Positions 15,568-22,955 of a stretch of 35,644 nucleotides of DNA are shown in pieces. This stretch comes from a virus, in IMG/VR virus record IMGVR_UViG_3300042731_002983, positions 1-35,644 of that record. The stretch is one strand, 5' to 3'. Position 1 is the first letter of the stretch. Each line of letters opens with the position of its first letter. The translations under genes were made by a program, and so were the position numbers. The notes beneath the pieces are model-generated. The model was not told the origin of the DNA. It was given only the letters and a program-made list of their open reading frames with translations, and searched no databases.

Positions 15568-15976
15568 TAATGATCGGCGCGACATCATGGAGGAGCTACG
15601 AAGCATGGGATGGTTTGAGTTTGGAGCCGTTGTAGCTGCCGACGAATATAGGGCGGCCTTCGGGATCTCGTATCCCGAGAGAGGGACCAAAGCTGAGTTC
15701 GACAGGATCGCGCTTGAGGAGCTGGGCCATATCGACTTCGTGCGGGGCCAACTGCTAAATGAAGGGAAATACCTGCGTCGCGATGGAGCTTCATATCGAA
15801 TATTGCTACCTAGCGAAAATGCAGGTCAGATCGAGGCGTACATGCAAAGCGCATCCAATAAGCTGAAGCGCGCTATCAAGCTTGGTAAGCACACCCCAGC
15901 AGAACACAAAGAAGAGATTGCATCTACTCTAGTGCGGGCAGAGATGAAGCTTGCGTCTACGCGCCGGAGCTCATGA
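15557..15976 (+). CDS. Hypothetical protein, 139 aa
   Basis: The ATG pair at 15557/15560 follows GGAGGTGCTCG and overlaps the end of the upstream gene, so both genes are probably co-translated. The product is mostly helical and charged (EELRSMGWFEFGAVVAADEY; EEIASTLVRAEMKLAS), with a central segment GKYLRRDGASYRILLPSE that resembles a winged-helix wing. DNA binding is possible but unproven. Its stop overlaps the stop of the convergent connector gene. Confidence 0.6.
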   Translation: MMSNNDRRDIMEELRSMGWFEFGAVVAADEYRAAFGISYPERGTKAEFDRIALEELGHIDFVRGQLLNEGKYLRRDGASYRILLPSENAGQIEAYMQSASNKLKRAIKLGKHTPAEHKEEIASTLVRAEMKLASTRRSS

Positions 15977-16318
15977 TTTCACCCTGGCGTCTCCTGTGAC
16001 TACCGCCTGGTAGACCACGACGCGCCCAAACATTCCTATCTTACGGAGGTTTTTAATCTCCCTGGAGGCGCCGAAGTAGGTCATGGTATCGAATGCATCT
16101 ACGGCCTCGTCTGTGACGAACGTGACCAGCATGTCGCCGTCGTGCTCGCCCGCCATGTCTTCATGCACTCCGTAGGTGTTTTCCGTCACTACCGTTTCGG
16201 CATACGTGCCAGTAGCCGGGTTATATGCTCCTTGTGTGACCCGTTCGAACGTAAGCGGATTGCCGAACCTACGCGTCAGTAGCCTGGCGATCTTTTTGAG
16301 TGCAGCATCAAGCGCCAT
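15971..16318 (-). CDS. Head-tail connector / head closure protein, 115 aa
   Basis: It starts with an amphipathic helix (MALDAALKKIARLLTRRFG), then a beta-rich domain with YNPATGTYAE and YQAVVTGDARV. Size and location (after the DnaT-like connector, before tail completion) fit a head closure or stopper protein that seals packaged DNA. It starts three bases after the upstream stop. Confidence 0.65.
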   Translation of the reverse strand: MALDAALKKIARLLTRRFGNPLTFERVTQGAYNPATGTYAETVVTENTYGVHEDMAGEHDGDMLVTFVTDEAVDAFDTMTYFGASREIKNLRKIGMFGRVVVYQAVVTGDARVKS

Positions 16319-16321
16319 ATC

Positions 16322-16789
16322 TCACCCCAACACAAGACGGCCCGACGGAGCCAGCGCAAACCGAAGCAGCTGAGTAACGAATGGGGGGAATTTCTTTCCT
16401 CCTCCAGCTCCGGCTTTGGTCGTGATTGAGATCGGCCCAACGGTCACGGCGCTGAAATCGTCCATATCGCCCGGGGCGCTGTAGTCGTCTTGGAGCGCAT
16501 AGATCGCCAGCTCGCACGCAGCATCAAGGACTTTCTGCGGCACCTCGTCGGGGTCTACGTCTACGCCGTCGTCAACCAGCCCGGAGCGCGGGAACTTCAG
16601 AACCTGGTCTGAATCAGTGCGCACGCCCATATAGTCGCGATAGTCGATCATCCGCGTGGCCTGTATGAGGGCAGCGTCTTTATTCGCGTCTGTTGCGTCG
16701 TCCCATTCCGAACTGTTTAGCCGGTCCGCAAAGTATGTTTCCGCGTCCGCCCGGCTGATGTATGAGTTTGTTCCTGCGATGAGCGCCAT
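16322..16789 (-). CDS. Head-tail connector, DnaT-like domain, 155 aa
   Basis: The sequence pattern SYISRADAETYFADRLNSSE followed by KDAALIQATRMID and LKFPRSGL is the signature of phage connector proteins annotated as DnaT-like single-stranded-DNA-binding domain or gp6-like. It ends with a Gly/Lys hinge (AGAGGGKKFPP) and a helix. It should sit under the portal and take part in head completion. AAGGGTAAATA precedes the ATG. Confidence 0.8.
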   Translation of the reverse strand: MALIAGTNSYISRADAETYFADRLNSSEWDDATDANKDAALIQATRMIDYRDYMGVRTDSDQVLKFPRSGLVDDGVDVDPDEVPQKVLDAACELAIYALQDDYSAPGDMDDFSAVTVGPISITTKAGAGGGKKFPPFVTQLLRFALAPSGRLVLG

Positions 16790-16805
16790 TATTTACCCTT
16801 CTTCT

Positions 16806-17369
16806 TTATAGGTCTATCTCGTAAAAGAAAAATGTAGCAGAGCATATTGCTTCCGCAAGCGTGTCCATGTTTGTAAGTCTGACCGCATAGTTTGCATTTC
16901 TCTTCAGGCACCATTCCCCTTCTATGGCCGCGTATCCGCCCTCTGTGTGTGACCCTCCAGCCGATGCGGTGATCTTTCTTGTTGATATTACGCTTCCGCC
17001 TGTAATTGTTGCATCAGTGTATACAAGCATGTCTGCCTCGGTTGTGCTTTGACGATTTCTATTTTGAGTGGCCACGGCGTCGCCGTTATCTGTGATCGTA
17101 ACATCCTCTATCAACTCTATCAGGATGGGGCCATTATCTGATGTAATTTCGAAATCACGGAAATGTACATCTGTGTCGGCCCCTGTTGTGGCTGCAAAAA
17201 TATATGTGCCACCATTCGCAGTTAATGTTGGCGTACCTGAAATGTCGAAACAACACCCTTCATGCAGCAACTGCGCAAGAGAATCTACCGAGGCGATAAA
17301 ATGCCCGCGATCCTCATTGCCGTATGTTCTGATTTTCTGACCGTGCTCTTCAATATAGTTTGACGACAT
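16806..17369 (-). CDS. Virion-associated protein, 187 aa
   Basis: The product is Thr/Gly/Ala-rich and beta-rich (TPTLTANGGTYIFAATTGAD; TDATITGGSVISTRKITASA), like head decoration or minor head proteins. It lies between the capsid genes and the connectors, with a very strong ribosome site (AAGGAGGAAGCC). The exact role is not known. Confidence 0.65.
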   Translation of the reverse strand: MSSNYIEEHGQKIRTYGNEDRGHFIASVDSLAQLLHEGCCFDISGTPTLTANGGTYIFAATTGADTDVHFRDFEITSDNGPILIELIEDVTITDNGDAVATQNRNRQSTTEADMLVYTDATITGGSVISTRKITASAGGSHTEGGYAAIEGEWCLKRNANYAVRLTNMDTLAEAICSATFFFYEIDL

Positions 17370-17390
17370 GGCTTCCTCCTTGACTTAATT

Positions 17391-17410
17391 GTCGGCCCCG
17401 AAAGACCGAC
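17391..17410 (-). terminator. Hairpin between head genes
   Basis: GTCGGTC...GGCCGAC read on the minus strand forms a 7-bp stem (one G-U pair) with a short TTTCGG loop. It sits between the 47-residue gene and the 187-residue gene. The following AATTAAG is a poor T-run, so partial termination or message processing is more likely than strong termination. Confidence 0.4.
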
Positions 17411-17416
17411 GATAAA

Positions 17417-17560
17417 TCAAGCCTCTTTTTTGGACGGTGGGCGTCCTGGCTTTTTGGGCTCTTTCTCCCCCTTGATCTTCCACCCGGCACCAAGCCAACC
17501 TGGAACGTCAACAGCATGAGGAACTTTCTCCTCTTTGCCGTCTTTTACAACAATTACCAT
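17417..17560 (-). CDS. Small basic protein, 47 aa
   Basis: The ATG is separated from the previous stop by one base and has AAAGGGGTG upstream. The product begins MVIVVKDGKEEKVPHAVDVP and ends in a basic KPGRPPSKKEA tail that resembles an AT-hook-like or disordered nucleic acid-binding segment. Its place just after the decoration gene suggests a head-associated factor. Tiny head-completion genes of this sort are common, and I cannot be more precise. Confidence 0.65.
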   Translation of the reverse strand: MVIVVKDGKEEKVPHAVDVPGWLGAGWKIKGEKEPKKPGRPPSKKEA

Positions 17561-17561
17561 A

Positions 17562-17981
17562 TCACACCCCTTTGGAGAAGTACGCTTCAAGCGTTACGGC
17601 GGTGGCTGTAGTCCCTGTCTGCGTCGCAGTGACACGGAAGTAGTCAGCGTCAGCAATAGCATCAGCAATTTCGCGCAGGTTGACTGTTGCAAGGATTGCC
17701 CCTGTGTCAGTGACCTTAGCCAAAGACCCTTTGACCGGGTAGTATGTTGCGTTATCCGCGCTCGCTTGCATTTCCACTTCGATGTAATTATCTGCGTCAA
17801 TAGTCCCTGTTGCTACAGATACGTTGTAGATGATATCTACGTTCTCATCGCCTTCCGCAAGGCTCGTGATGTTCGCGCCGGTGGCATCAGCTGTAGCAGC
17901 ATCACCGCCAGGGGTCAGCGTTGCCGACGCCATAAACTTCAGCTCTGCGTCTACTGGTCTGTTAAAAAGTCCGTTTGCCAT
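17562..17981 (-). CDS. Head decoration or fibre-like capsid protein, 139 aa
   Basis: This Ala/Thr-rich, beta-rich protein (MASATLTPGGDAATADATGA; ATVNLREIADAIADADYF) is encoded directly downstream of the major capsid gene and has a strong GGAGGTGAATT ribosome site. That is the usual place and composition of a capsid decoration protein, which would stabilise the expanded shell. Confidence 0.68.
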   Translation of the reverse strand: MANGLFNRPVDAELKFMASATLTPGGDAATADATGANITSLAEGDENVDIIYNVSVATGTIDADNYIEVEMQASADNATYYPVKGSLAKVTDTGAILATVNLREIADAIADADYFRVTATQTGTTATAVTLEAYFSKGV

Positions 17982-17993
17982 AATTCACCTCCG

Positions 17994-18905
17994 TTAAGCA
18001 ACCATCGTGGCTTTTGTAAAGCCAGACAGACGTGTCAAGTTGTATGCGCCCTGAACGAGCACAGCCGTCATCCAGTCAACCTGGTAGTTGTCTGTGGACC
18101 CGCTTTTTTCTTCGCGTGTCACAATGCCCTGCTGCCCCGATAGCCATGCCACAGCATCTTCGGAAAGGTTCGCAACGAACATAGAAGACGTGCTGCCGGA
18201 TTCTCCGAAACCAAGGATGTCGGCATTAAGATTGTTGCGGCGGATAGGGATGATGGGCACGTCACCATAACGAGGCACCGCTACGCCGAAGTTGTTTTTG
18301 TCGAATGTTACCAGGCTCTCACCGTACCGATTGATAAGCGTCGGCATAGAGTAGTGCGCGAAGATAACGCGATTCCCCATGCCGTCTGTTTCGTCCAGCG
18401 CTTCGTCGAGTTTCGCGCGAGACAAAGCACCGCCGCCATTCGCTACACCGTATCCTCGATCTCCGCGACCTGTTGCTGTTGTGGGCAGAATTGATTTGAG
18501 ACCGTCGAAGTCTTTTGAATCTGTGGCGCTTGAGCCGTTGAAAAACTGGTTCATGATGCGCATGCGGATTGCCTTAATCTGGCTCTCCTGTTTTGCCATA
18601 AGCACATCACTTCCTAGCTGTCCTGTTAGCGTGTAATCGATGCCGATCTTCCCGCCAGTGAGTTTTAGGGCCTCCTGCATCGGCTTTGTTTCACCATTGC
18701 TCGCAGTGTAGTCCTCGTTAAATGCACGAGATCCTGCATTCGGTAGTGTTTTCTCTTCGTTCCATCCATAGGACAGAGTACCGCCTACCGATACCACCGG
18801 CACGCGGTTCCAGAAATCTTCCGCTTCCATGAAATTCTGGATTACCATAGAAGCCATGTTGTCGCCGCGCATATCTGCGAGACGTTGCAGTTCGATGATG
18901 TTCAT
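17994..18905 (-). CDS. Major capsid protein
   Basis: The 303-residue protein follows the scaffold gene and precedes the decoration gene. It opens with MNIIELQRLADMRGDNMASM, has a beta-rich core (SVGGTLSYGWNEEKTLPN), a region FAHYSMPTLINRYGES and ends with TAVLVQGAYNLTRLSGFT, typical of HK97-fold coat proteins. There is no obvious protease or delta domain in it, so assembly probably relies on the separate scaffold. GGAGGAAAATAACA precedes the ATG. Confidence 0.85.
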   Translation of the reverse strand: MNIIELQRLADMRGDNMASMVIQNFMEAEDFWNRVPVVSVGGTLSYGWNEEKTLPNAGSRAFNEDYTASNGETKPMQEALKLTGGKIGIDYTLTGQLGSDVLMAKQESQIKAIRMRIMNQFFNGSSATDSKDFDGLKSILPTTATGRGDRGYGVANGGGALSRAKLDEALDETDGMGNRVIFAHYSMPTLINRYGESLVTFDKNNFGVAVPRYGDVPIIPIRRNNLNADILGFGESGSTSSMFVANLSEDAVAWLSGQQGIVTREEKSGSTDNYQVDWMTAVLVQGAYNLTRLSGFTKATMVA

Positions 18906-18908
18906 TTG

Positions 18909-19592
18909 TTATTTTCCTCCGAACATTTCCCGTTGACGCTCTTTGAACGTCATTGGTTGAGATTCGCCGCCTCCGCCTTTGTGCGGATCGCCGCTTCCGC
19001 CTTGCCCTTGAGCTTTGAAGTAAAAAGGCTTGCTCTCCCGGAGCGCTTCGAGTTTGTCTCCAATTGTCATTGGACGACCATTGGCTCCGCGCTCTTGCAC
19101 TCCGTCTTTCATGTACACGATTCTTGATCCATCGGAGCCATCAACCTCCGCACCATCCTTGAGATAGCGGACCACGTCGTCGATAGCGCCGTCTATCACT
19201 CCTGTTCCTGCTCCGAGCTTCGTCAGCTCTCGGTCAATGATTGCACTCTGGTAGCGAGCGTTAGACTCTCCAAGCTTGCTTTCGTATTCGCTGGTCGCTG
19301 TTTCCAGCTGTTTCGCCAGTCGTTCGATTTCAGCCTGGAGCTTGTCGTCACCTTTGCCGCCTTTTTTGAGATCTGCCAGCGCATCCGCAGTGAGCTCGTC
19401 AACCCCCGCCGCCTCTGCCAGTTCCCGTAGACGTGATTTTGTCTTGTCCCGCGTCGTGACAGCTTCAGAAAACTTGCTTTCAAGCTTTCCGATTTCTTCT
19501 ACGTTAGCGTTAAAGTCCGCCTCGAGTGCCTTGGCGATATCCACCGCCGCTTCGTTGTCCCCGATTGCTTCCAAGAGCTTTTTGAATGACAT
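18909..19592 (-). CDS. Capsid scaffolding protein
   Basis: The 227-residue protein has an acidic, helical N-terminal half with long coiled-coil stretches (KLESKFSEAVTTRDKTKSRL; AEIERLAKQLETATSEY). It ends with a Gly-rich linker (GQGGSGDPHKGGGGESQ) and a basic terminal helix (MTFKERQREMFGGK), the usual layout of scaffolds that bind coat through a basic C terminus. It lies directly before the major capsid gene with three bases between. The start at 19592 has AAAAAAGGATGATGG upstream. Confidence 0.8.
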   Translation of the reverse strand: MSFKKLLEAIGDNEAAVDIAKALEADFNANVEEIGKLESKFSEAVTTRDKTKSRLRELAEAAGVDELTADALADLKKGGKGDDKLQAEIERLAKQLETATSEYESKLGESNARYQSAIIDRELTKLGAGTGVIDGAIDDVVRYLKDGAEVDGSDGSRIVYMKDGVQERGANGRPMTIGDKLEALRESKPFYFKAQGQGGSGDPHKGGGGESQPMTFKERQREMFGGK

Positions 19593-19634
19593 CCATCATC
19601 CTTTTTTGTTATTTGGTCGTCCGACCTTGAGCAT

Positions 19635-19640
19635 ATTATA
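19635..19640 (-). promoter_or_regulatory. Minus-strand -10 for scaffold-capsid transcript
   Basis: TATAAT on the minus strand, preceded by TGC (extended -10), about 43 bases upstream of the scaffold start. As at 13412 and 14679, the -35 zone overlaps a GTTTAC tandem on the other strand. Confidence 0.65.
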
Positions 19641-19644
19641 GCAT

Positions 19645-19677
19645 GTTTACCGTACGTTTACTTTTCTTTGCTACAAT
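19645..19677 (+). promoter_or_regulatory. Tandem-hexamer promoter (site c)
   Basis: GTTTAC at 19645-19650, GTTTAC at 19656-19661, ten bases, TACAAT at 19672-19677. It points into 140 bases with no ribosome site or plausible reading frame. Confidence 0.8.
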
Positions 19678-19683
19678 ACAAGC

Positions 19684-19820
19684 ATAGCATCCAGCGAATA
19701 CAGCGAGACAACACTGATCATCGGTCTCAAGTGATACGGGGAGACGGTTGGACGCTAAAAGGTTCCTGCACCGTACCGCTTAGAGTCAGCGGCGAAACTT
19801 GCAAGTTGGTGCAGGTCACA
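19684..19820 (+). ncRNA. Putative structured RNA
   Basis: Downstream of site c the plus strand can fold strongly. An 8-bp outer stem CCTGCACC (19765-19772) pairs with GGTGCAGG (19808-19815). Inside it are CCGCT/AGCGG (19776-19780 with 19788-19792) and the palindrome AACTTGCAAGTT. Upstream, GAGAC (19705-19709) pairs with GTCTC (19724-19728). No ribosome site precedes a usable frame. It could equally act on the minus strand as a 3' structure of the MuF-like gene, whose stop is at 19821-19823. Confidence 0.5.
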
Positions 19821-20864
19821 TCACTTTTGCATTCCATCCGCAATATCTTCAAGCGTATACTCTCGACCGGATTTAACATCGACAAAATCTTTGATTTCCA
19901 TTTTGTTTTCTTTGTATAGCCTGTAACGTGCGGGTCCGAGATACTCTTTTTGAAACTCTGCGCTTTGTCTATCAAATGCTTCTTGAAATGATGTTTTCGC
20001 GCTGATCTGCCCGGCCTTATCCATATTGGACGCCCGTGTCCTGTCCTTGTCTAGCATGGCTGATAGTGCCGTTCGAGCTACTACGACCGTTCTGCACCGA
20101 AAATGACGGGGATACCAGTAGTTTTTAGCCTTCAGCTTTTCGACGGTCCAGCCTTGCGACTTAAGCCACCGGCGCCCGTCTAGAGATGCGCACAGGAATG
20201 TTGTCCTAGAATCAAGCACGCCTACGCTCTCCCAGCCAATCACAACGTCAGAGGCCTTGTCGTAGGCTTTCTCCATGGCCCTCCCACGAGCTTCTGCTAT
20301 CACGGTGCGTGTGATCGCATCTATGTCGCTTTTGATTGCTTTTTTATTGACGTCTCGCAGCCTTGTCGCGATAGTTGACGGAGCTACGCCCTCCGCAAGC
20401 CCAGCAGCCACAATCTGCCGGAACCGCTTTGCGTGGTAGTCCGTCTGCTCGTCGACGAATCCTGTGATAGTATAGCCGTTATCCCCAAACCGAAGAATCT
20501 CTTCCATGTCCAGGATCTCTTCCATCGCCCGCTTAGGCAAAGCGGCGAAAGCGACCGCTGTGGCTCCGTGCGTCTCAAGCGCAGCAATGCCGGAACTGTA
20601 TGCTACGTCTGCTGCTGACTTCATATCCTCCTGAAGCAGATCAGGCATGATCGTGTACGCCTTCTGAAGTTCGTTAGTGATTTCTTTTATGAGCGCTCGC
20701 AGTCGTTGCTTTTGTGATGACTCTTCTGTCTGCACCAGTTTGAGCGTGATGTTGTCCAGCGCTTCGTTGAGTGCCTTCGCCATCTCGGTCGTAGTCGCCG
20801 GACGGTATCGCTCAAGGAGCATGGATAACTTTAGCTCGCTGTCGAGCAGGTCAACCGGCTGCAT
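19821..20864 (-). CDS. Head morphogenesis protein, SPP1 gp7 / MuF-like
   Basis: This 347-residue protein contains the MuF/gp7 pattern: a long helical N-terminal half, then ITRTVIAEARGRAMEKAYDK, VIGWESVGVLDSRTTFLCASLDG and a C-terminal HFRCRTVVVA. These proteins bind the portal and are needed for head assembly or DNA ejection. The start at 20864 has AAGGAAAAAATGG upstream, and its first codons overlap the end of the HExxH gene. It closes the portal block. Confidence 0.85.
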   Translation of the reverse strand: MQPVDLLDSELKLSMLLERYRPATTTEMAKALNEALDNITLKLVQTEESSQKQRLRALIKEITNELQKAYTIMPDLLQEDMKSAADVAYSSGIAALETHGATAVAFAALPKRAMEEILDMEEILRFGDNGYTITGFVDEQTDYHAKRFRQIVAAGLAEGVAPSTIATRLRDVNKKAIKSDIDAITRTVIAEARGRAMEKAYDKASDVVIGWESVGVLDSRTTFLCASLDGRRWLKSQGWTVEKLKAKNYWYPRHFRCRTVVVARTALSAMLDKDRTRASNMDKAGQISAKTSFQEAFDRQSAEFQKEYLGPARYRLYKENKMEIKDFVDVKSGREYTLEDIADGMQK

Positions 20865-21222
20865 CCATTTTTTCCTTACATGTGTCAAACAGGAAGCCAA
20901 CGAGATAGCACATTGCCTCCCCATGGCTTGACTGCGGGTCTATTCCGACACTTGCAAGCACGAACAGGGCCAAATGCGTAATTTCGTGAACCATCGTCGA
21001 AAGCTTACCGTCAAAAATTCCGACATAATACATAACGGCTCCGTCGCGTTCTCTGTCAAGACAGCAGCACCTACCGCCCAGCCCGCTTAGATCGACACAA
21101 TCCGCTTTAACTGCACTTTTTGCTGACGCGTAATCGTCTCTGCTGGTGAACATGTAACAATCGATGTTGTAGATTGGTATTTGAAAATACCCCTTCTTAA
21201 ATATTTTGTCTATCTTAGCCAT
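20851..21222 (-). CDS. HEITH-motif putative metallopeptidase, 123 aa
   Basis: The product carries His79-Glu80-Ile-Thr-His83, the HExxH zinc-binding motif, with Glu102 downstream (SSHGEAMCYLVGF) in the place expected of a third zinc ligand in gluzincins. The predicted catalytic region lies between alpha-helices. Two cysteines-rich stretches (GRCCCLD) come before it. It is encoded between portal and MuF-like protein with overlapping ends, so it could be a small prohead-associated peptidase or an inactive structural relative. The family is not one I can name with confidence. Confidence 0.65.
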   Translation of the reverse strand: MAKIDKIFKKGYFQIPIYNIDCYMFTSRDDYASAKSAVKADCVDLSGLGGRCCCLDRERDGAVMYYVGIFDGKLSTMVHEITHLALFVLASVGIDPQSSHGEAMCYLVGFLFDTCKEKMDAAG

Positions 21223-22549
21223 TGGCGAACCCTGGCCCCTCAGCCTCTACACGCGCTTTCAGCAGCTCTATGTTTACGCCCTTAAACCTGCCCCCTCGCT
21301 CCATGAGATCCCAGAATGTTTCTTTGTCCAGCAGCCCAGAAGCATACTGCTCCCGCAACTCCCTCATCTCCTCGACGCTAAGAAGCTCTGCGACGAACTC
21401 CGTATTGACCGAGATCTCCTCTTCTCCTGATTTGAGCCCGGCCATGTCGCACCACATTCGGTACGCCTCATTGAGAGTGCCTTGCAGATTCGACGCGATG
21501 GACGCTAGGTCCGCCGTTTCCTGTGCTGAGTCGATGCGCTTTTCTGTCGCGGTGAGCTCCTTCGCCTCATCTTTGCTGGACAGCATAGACAGTCCCATGA
21601 GCGCCATACGCTGTTCTGCCGATGCCATCAGGCGCTCGATAGTCTCTATCTCTTTGCCCTCATACACCATCCATTCAGCGTCACCGCTTTCTTTGTCTCC
21701 CCATTGCAGCGCCCGGTTGACTGCCATCGTCTGGCCGCCTCCGGTCTCTTCCTGCTCAGTTGTGAGGCCCCACATCTTGAGCATTGGGACCATGTATTCC
21801 GTCATCATCCAAATTTTTGAGTCGAGGTTAAAGTGGCGAAGGTTCAGGTCGGCTACGTTGTCGAACATTGGCTTGGATTCTAGGGGCGCAATCCTGCGGG
21901 TGTAAAACATAGAGACTGGGATGTACCCAAGGTCATTAGACCACTCGTCGGCTAATGTCAACTCCTCGGCCCCATCAAGCTGCCGCCAGATCTCACCGCC
22001 TCCGATGTACATCACGCGCACCTGCCGCTTCGCGCCGTCCTCCGGCCTCTCCTCAATCACGATGCGCTGCAGGACGGCCTTGCCGTTGGCGTATTGATAT
22101 TCCCAATCGATAATGTTTTTCCGCTCAGCCAAAACGAAGAACGGCTGAACCCCCGCGGCCTTTTCGTCGGCAAGCGTTCGGATGCCATCTCTCTTCGGAG
22201 CGTCTACGATGATACAGGAGTGACCGAACCATAGTCCAGAGGCTAGCACATCTTGCGCAAAGCGGTTAAGCGTCTGCCCCTCGCCGTCCACGTCTTCATC
22301 GTTCAGCTTGAGGTTTTCGTAGGACAATGGCTTTCTAAAAACCATGCCAGATGCTGCGCTGACGGTCTTTTCTGTGAAGTTCGTTAGGATGGTGTTGCTG
22401 GAGCGCTTGTTGTAGCTGCTGTCTTCTTCGCGCTCCATTTGCGGTAGGTATGTTCGGTTTCTAAGCGCAGTCGGCCCGGACTTGAGAGCCGAAAGCTTCT
22501 CAATAGTCTCAGACCAATGGCGGTATGTTTCGTTCGGTTGGAATTCCAT
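21215..22549 (-). CDS. Portal protein, DUF4055-like
   Basis: The 444-residue protein matches the portal family typified by DUF4055. The N-terminal region has YRHWSETIEKLSALKSGPTA and a later segment reads FTEKTVSAASGMVFRKPLSY. A central block (FGHSCIIVDAPKRDG) and a long C-terminal helical region with KELTATEKRIDSAQETAD follow. It forms the dodecameric DNA channel at the head vertex and docks the terminase. TerL is next upstream after two small genes. A sigma70-like -10 (22575-22570) is about 20 bases upstream of the start. Confidence 0.88.
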   Translation of the reverse strand: MEFQPNETYRHWSETIEKLSALKSGPTALRNRTYLPQMEREEDSSYNKRSSNTILTNFTEKTVSAASGMVFRKPLSYENLKLNDEDVDGEGQTLNRFAQDVLASGLWFGHSCIIVDAPKRDGIRTLADEKAAGVQPFFVLAERKNIIDWEYQYANGKAVLQRIVIEERPEDGAKRQVRVMYIGGGEIWRQLDGAEELTLADEWSNDLGYIPVSMFYTRRIAPLESKPMFDNVADLNLRHFNLDSKIWMMTEYMVPMLKMWGLTTEQEETGGGQTMAVNRALQWGDKESGDAEWMVYEGKEIETIERLMASAEQRMALMGLSMLSSKDEAKELTATEKRIDSAQETADLASIASNLQGTLNEAYRMWCDMAGLKSGEEEISVNTEFVAELLSVEEMRELREQYASGLLDKETFWDLMERGGRFKGVNIELLKARVEAEGPGFANG

Positions 22550-22569
22550 GCGCAGCCCTCTTTTTTCAC

Positions 22570-22575
22570 ATTATA
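22570..22575 (-). promoter_or_regulatory. Minus-strand promoter before portal
   Basis: TATAAT on the minus strand with GC before it. CTGACC lies 18 bases further upstream and could act as a weak -35. Unlike 13412, 14679 and 19635 it has no tandem hexamers. Confidence 0.5.
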
Positions 22576-22595
22576 GCGAAAATTTGGGCCAGCGG

Positions 22596-22697
22596 TCAGG
22601 ATCGCTCCACCTGGTGCTTCCATACTGCCAGCACGGCGACCAAGGCCACCGGCAGCATATGAATGATTATGTATGTTGTTGCTTCTGCTGTTGTCAT
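22596..22697 (-). CDS. Micro membrane protein, 33 aa
   Basis: The ATG at 22697 has GAGGG seven bases upstream, made of the last codons of the preceding gene. The product is almost entirely one membrane segment (YIIIHMLPVALVAVLAVW) with a short charged KHQVERS tail. Translation is likely given the spacing, but with only 33 residues it could be chance. A role in membrane perturbation or exclusion is possible. Confidence 0.5.
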   Translation of the reverse strand: MTTAEATTYIIIHMLPVALVAVLAVWKHQVERS

Positions 22698-22700
22698 TAT

Positions 22701-22892
22701 TCAGCCCTCATGCGCATATCTGCTAATCTCTGCTTTACCGCCGTACATGTCCCATTGATTGCCAAGCGAGTCAACAACAACCCACCCCTCACCCTCTCTC
22801 TTGCCTGAAGCTTTACATGCTGCCTCTGGCGTCCGATGCGTGCTACATCCTTTTATTCCGTAAACGTTAGTTACCATGTATGTTGTTTTCAT
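22701..22892 (-). CDS. Small conserved protein, paralogue A, 63 aa
   Basis: Its sequence is very similar to the gene at 26192-26380. Shared blocks are YGIKG, HRTPEAACKA, KREGEGWVVVDS and GNQWD. The start follows AGAAAGGATCTGAG, which is also nearly the same in both. The short fold looks like beta-beta-alpha with a conserved Trp. Its promoter is tandem-hexamer site i. No function is known to me. The pair suggests duplication of one gene together with part of its leader, with different promoters upstream. Confidence 0.75.
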   Translation of the reverse strand: MKTTYMVTNVYGIKGCSTHRTPEAACKASGKREGEGWVVVDSLGNQWDMYGGKAEISRYAHEG

Positions 22893-22922
22893 CTCAGATC
22901 CTTTCTCTTTCTTTATGTTTAT

Positions 22923-22955
22923 ATTATGACGAAAGAGAGTAAACAGATGGTTAAC
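22923..22955 (-). promoter_or_regulatory. Tandem-hexamer promoter (site i)
   Basis: On the minus strand: GTTAAC (22955-22950), five bases, GTTTAC (22944-22939), ten bases, CATAAT (22928-22923). It drives the paralogue A gene. The first hexamer lies directly beside the terL stop codon. Confidence 0.78.

Noticed and set aside
19741-19815. tRNA-like fold
   Set aside because: The outer stem is 8 bp but there is no T-loop or proper anticodon arm; no tRNA was found anywhere in the window.
19668-19919. 83-codon frame over the putative structured RNA
   Set aside because: It begins at the promoter -10 and runs into the antisense of the MuF-like gene; no ribosome site.
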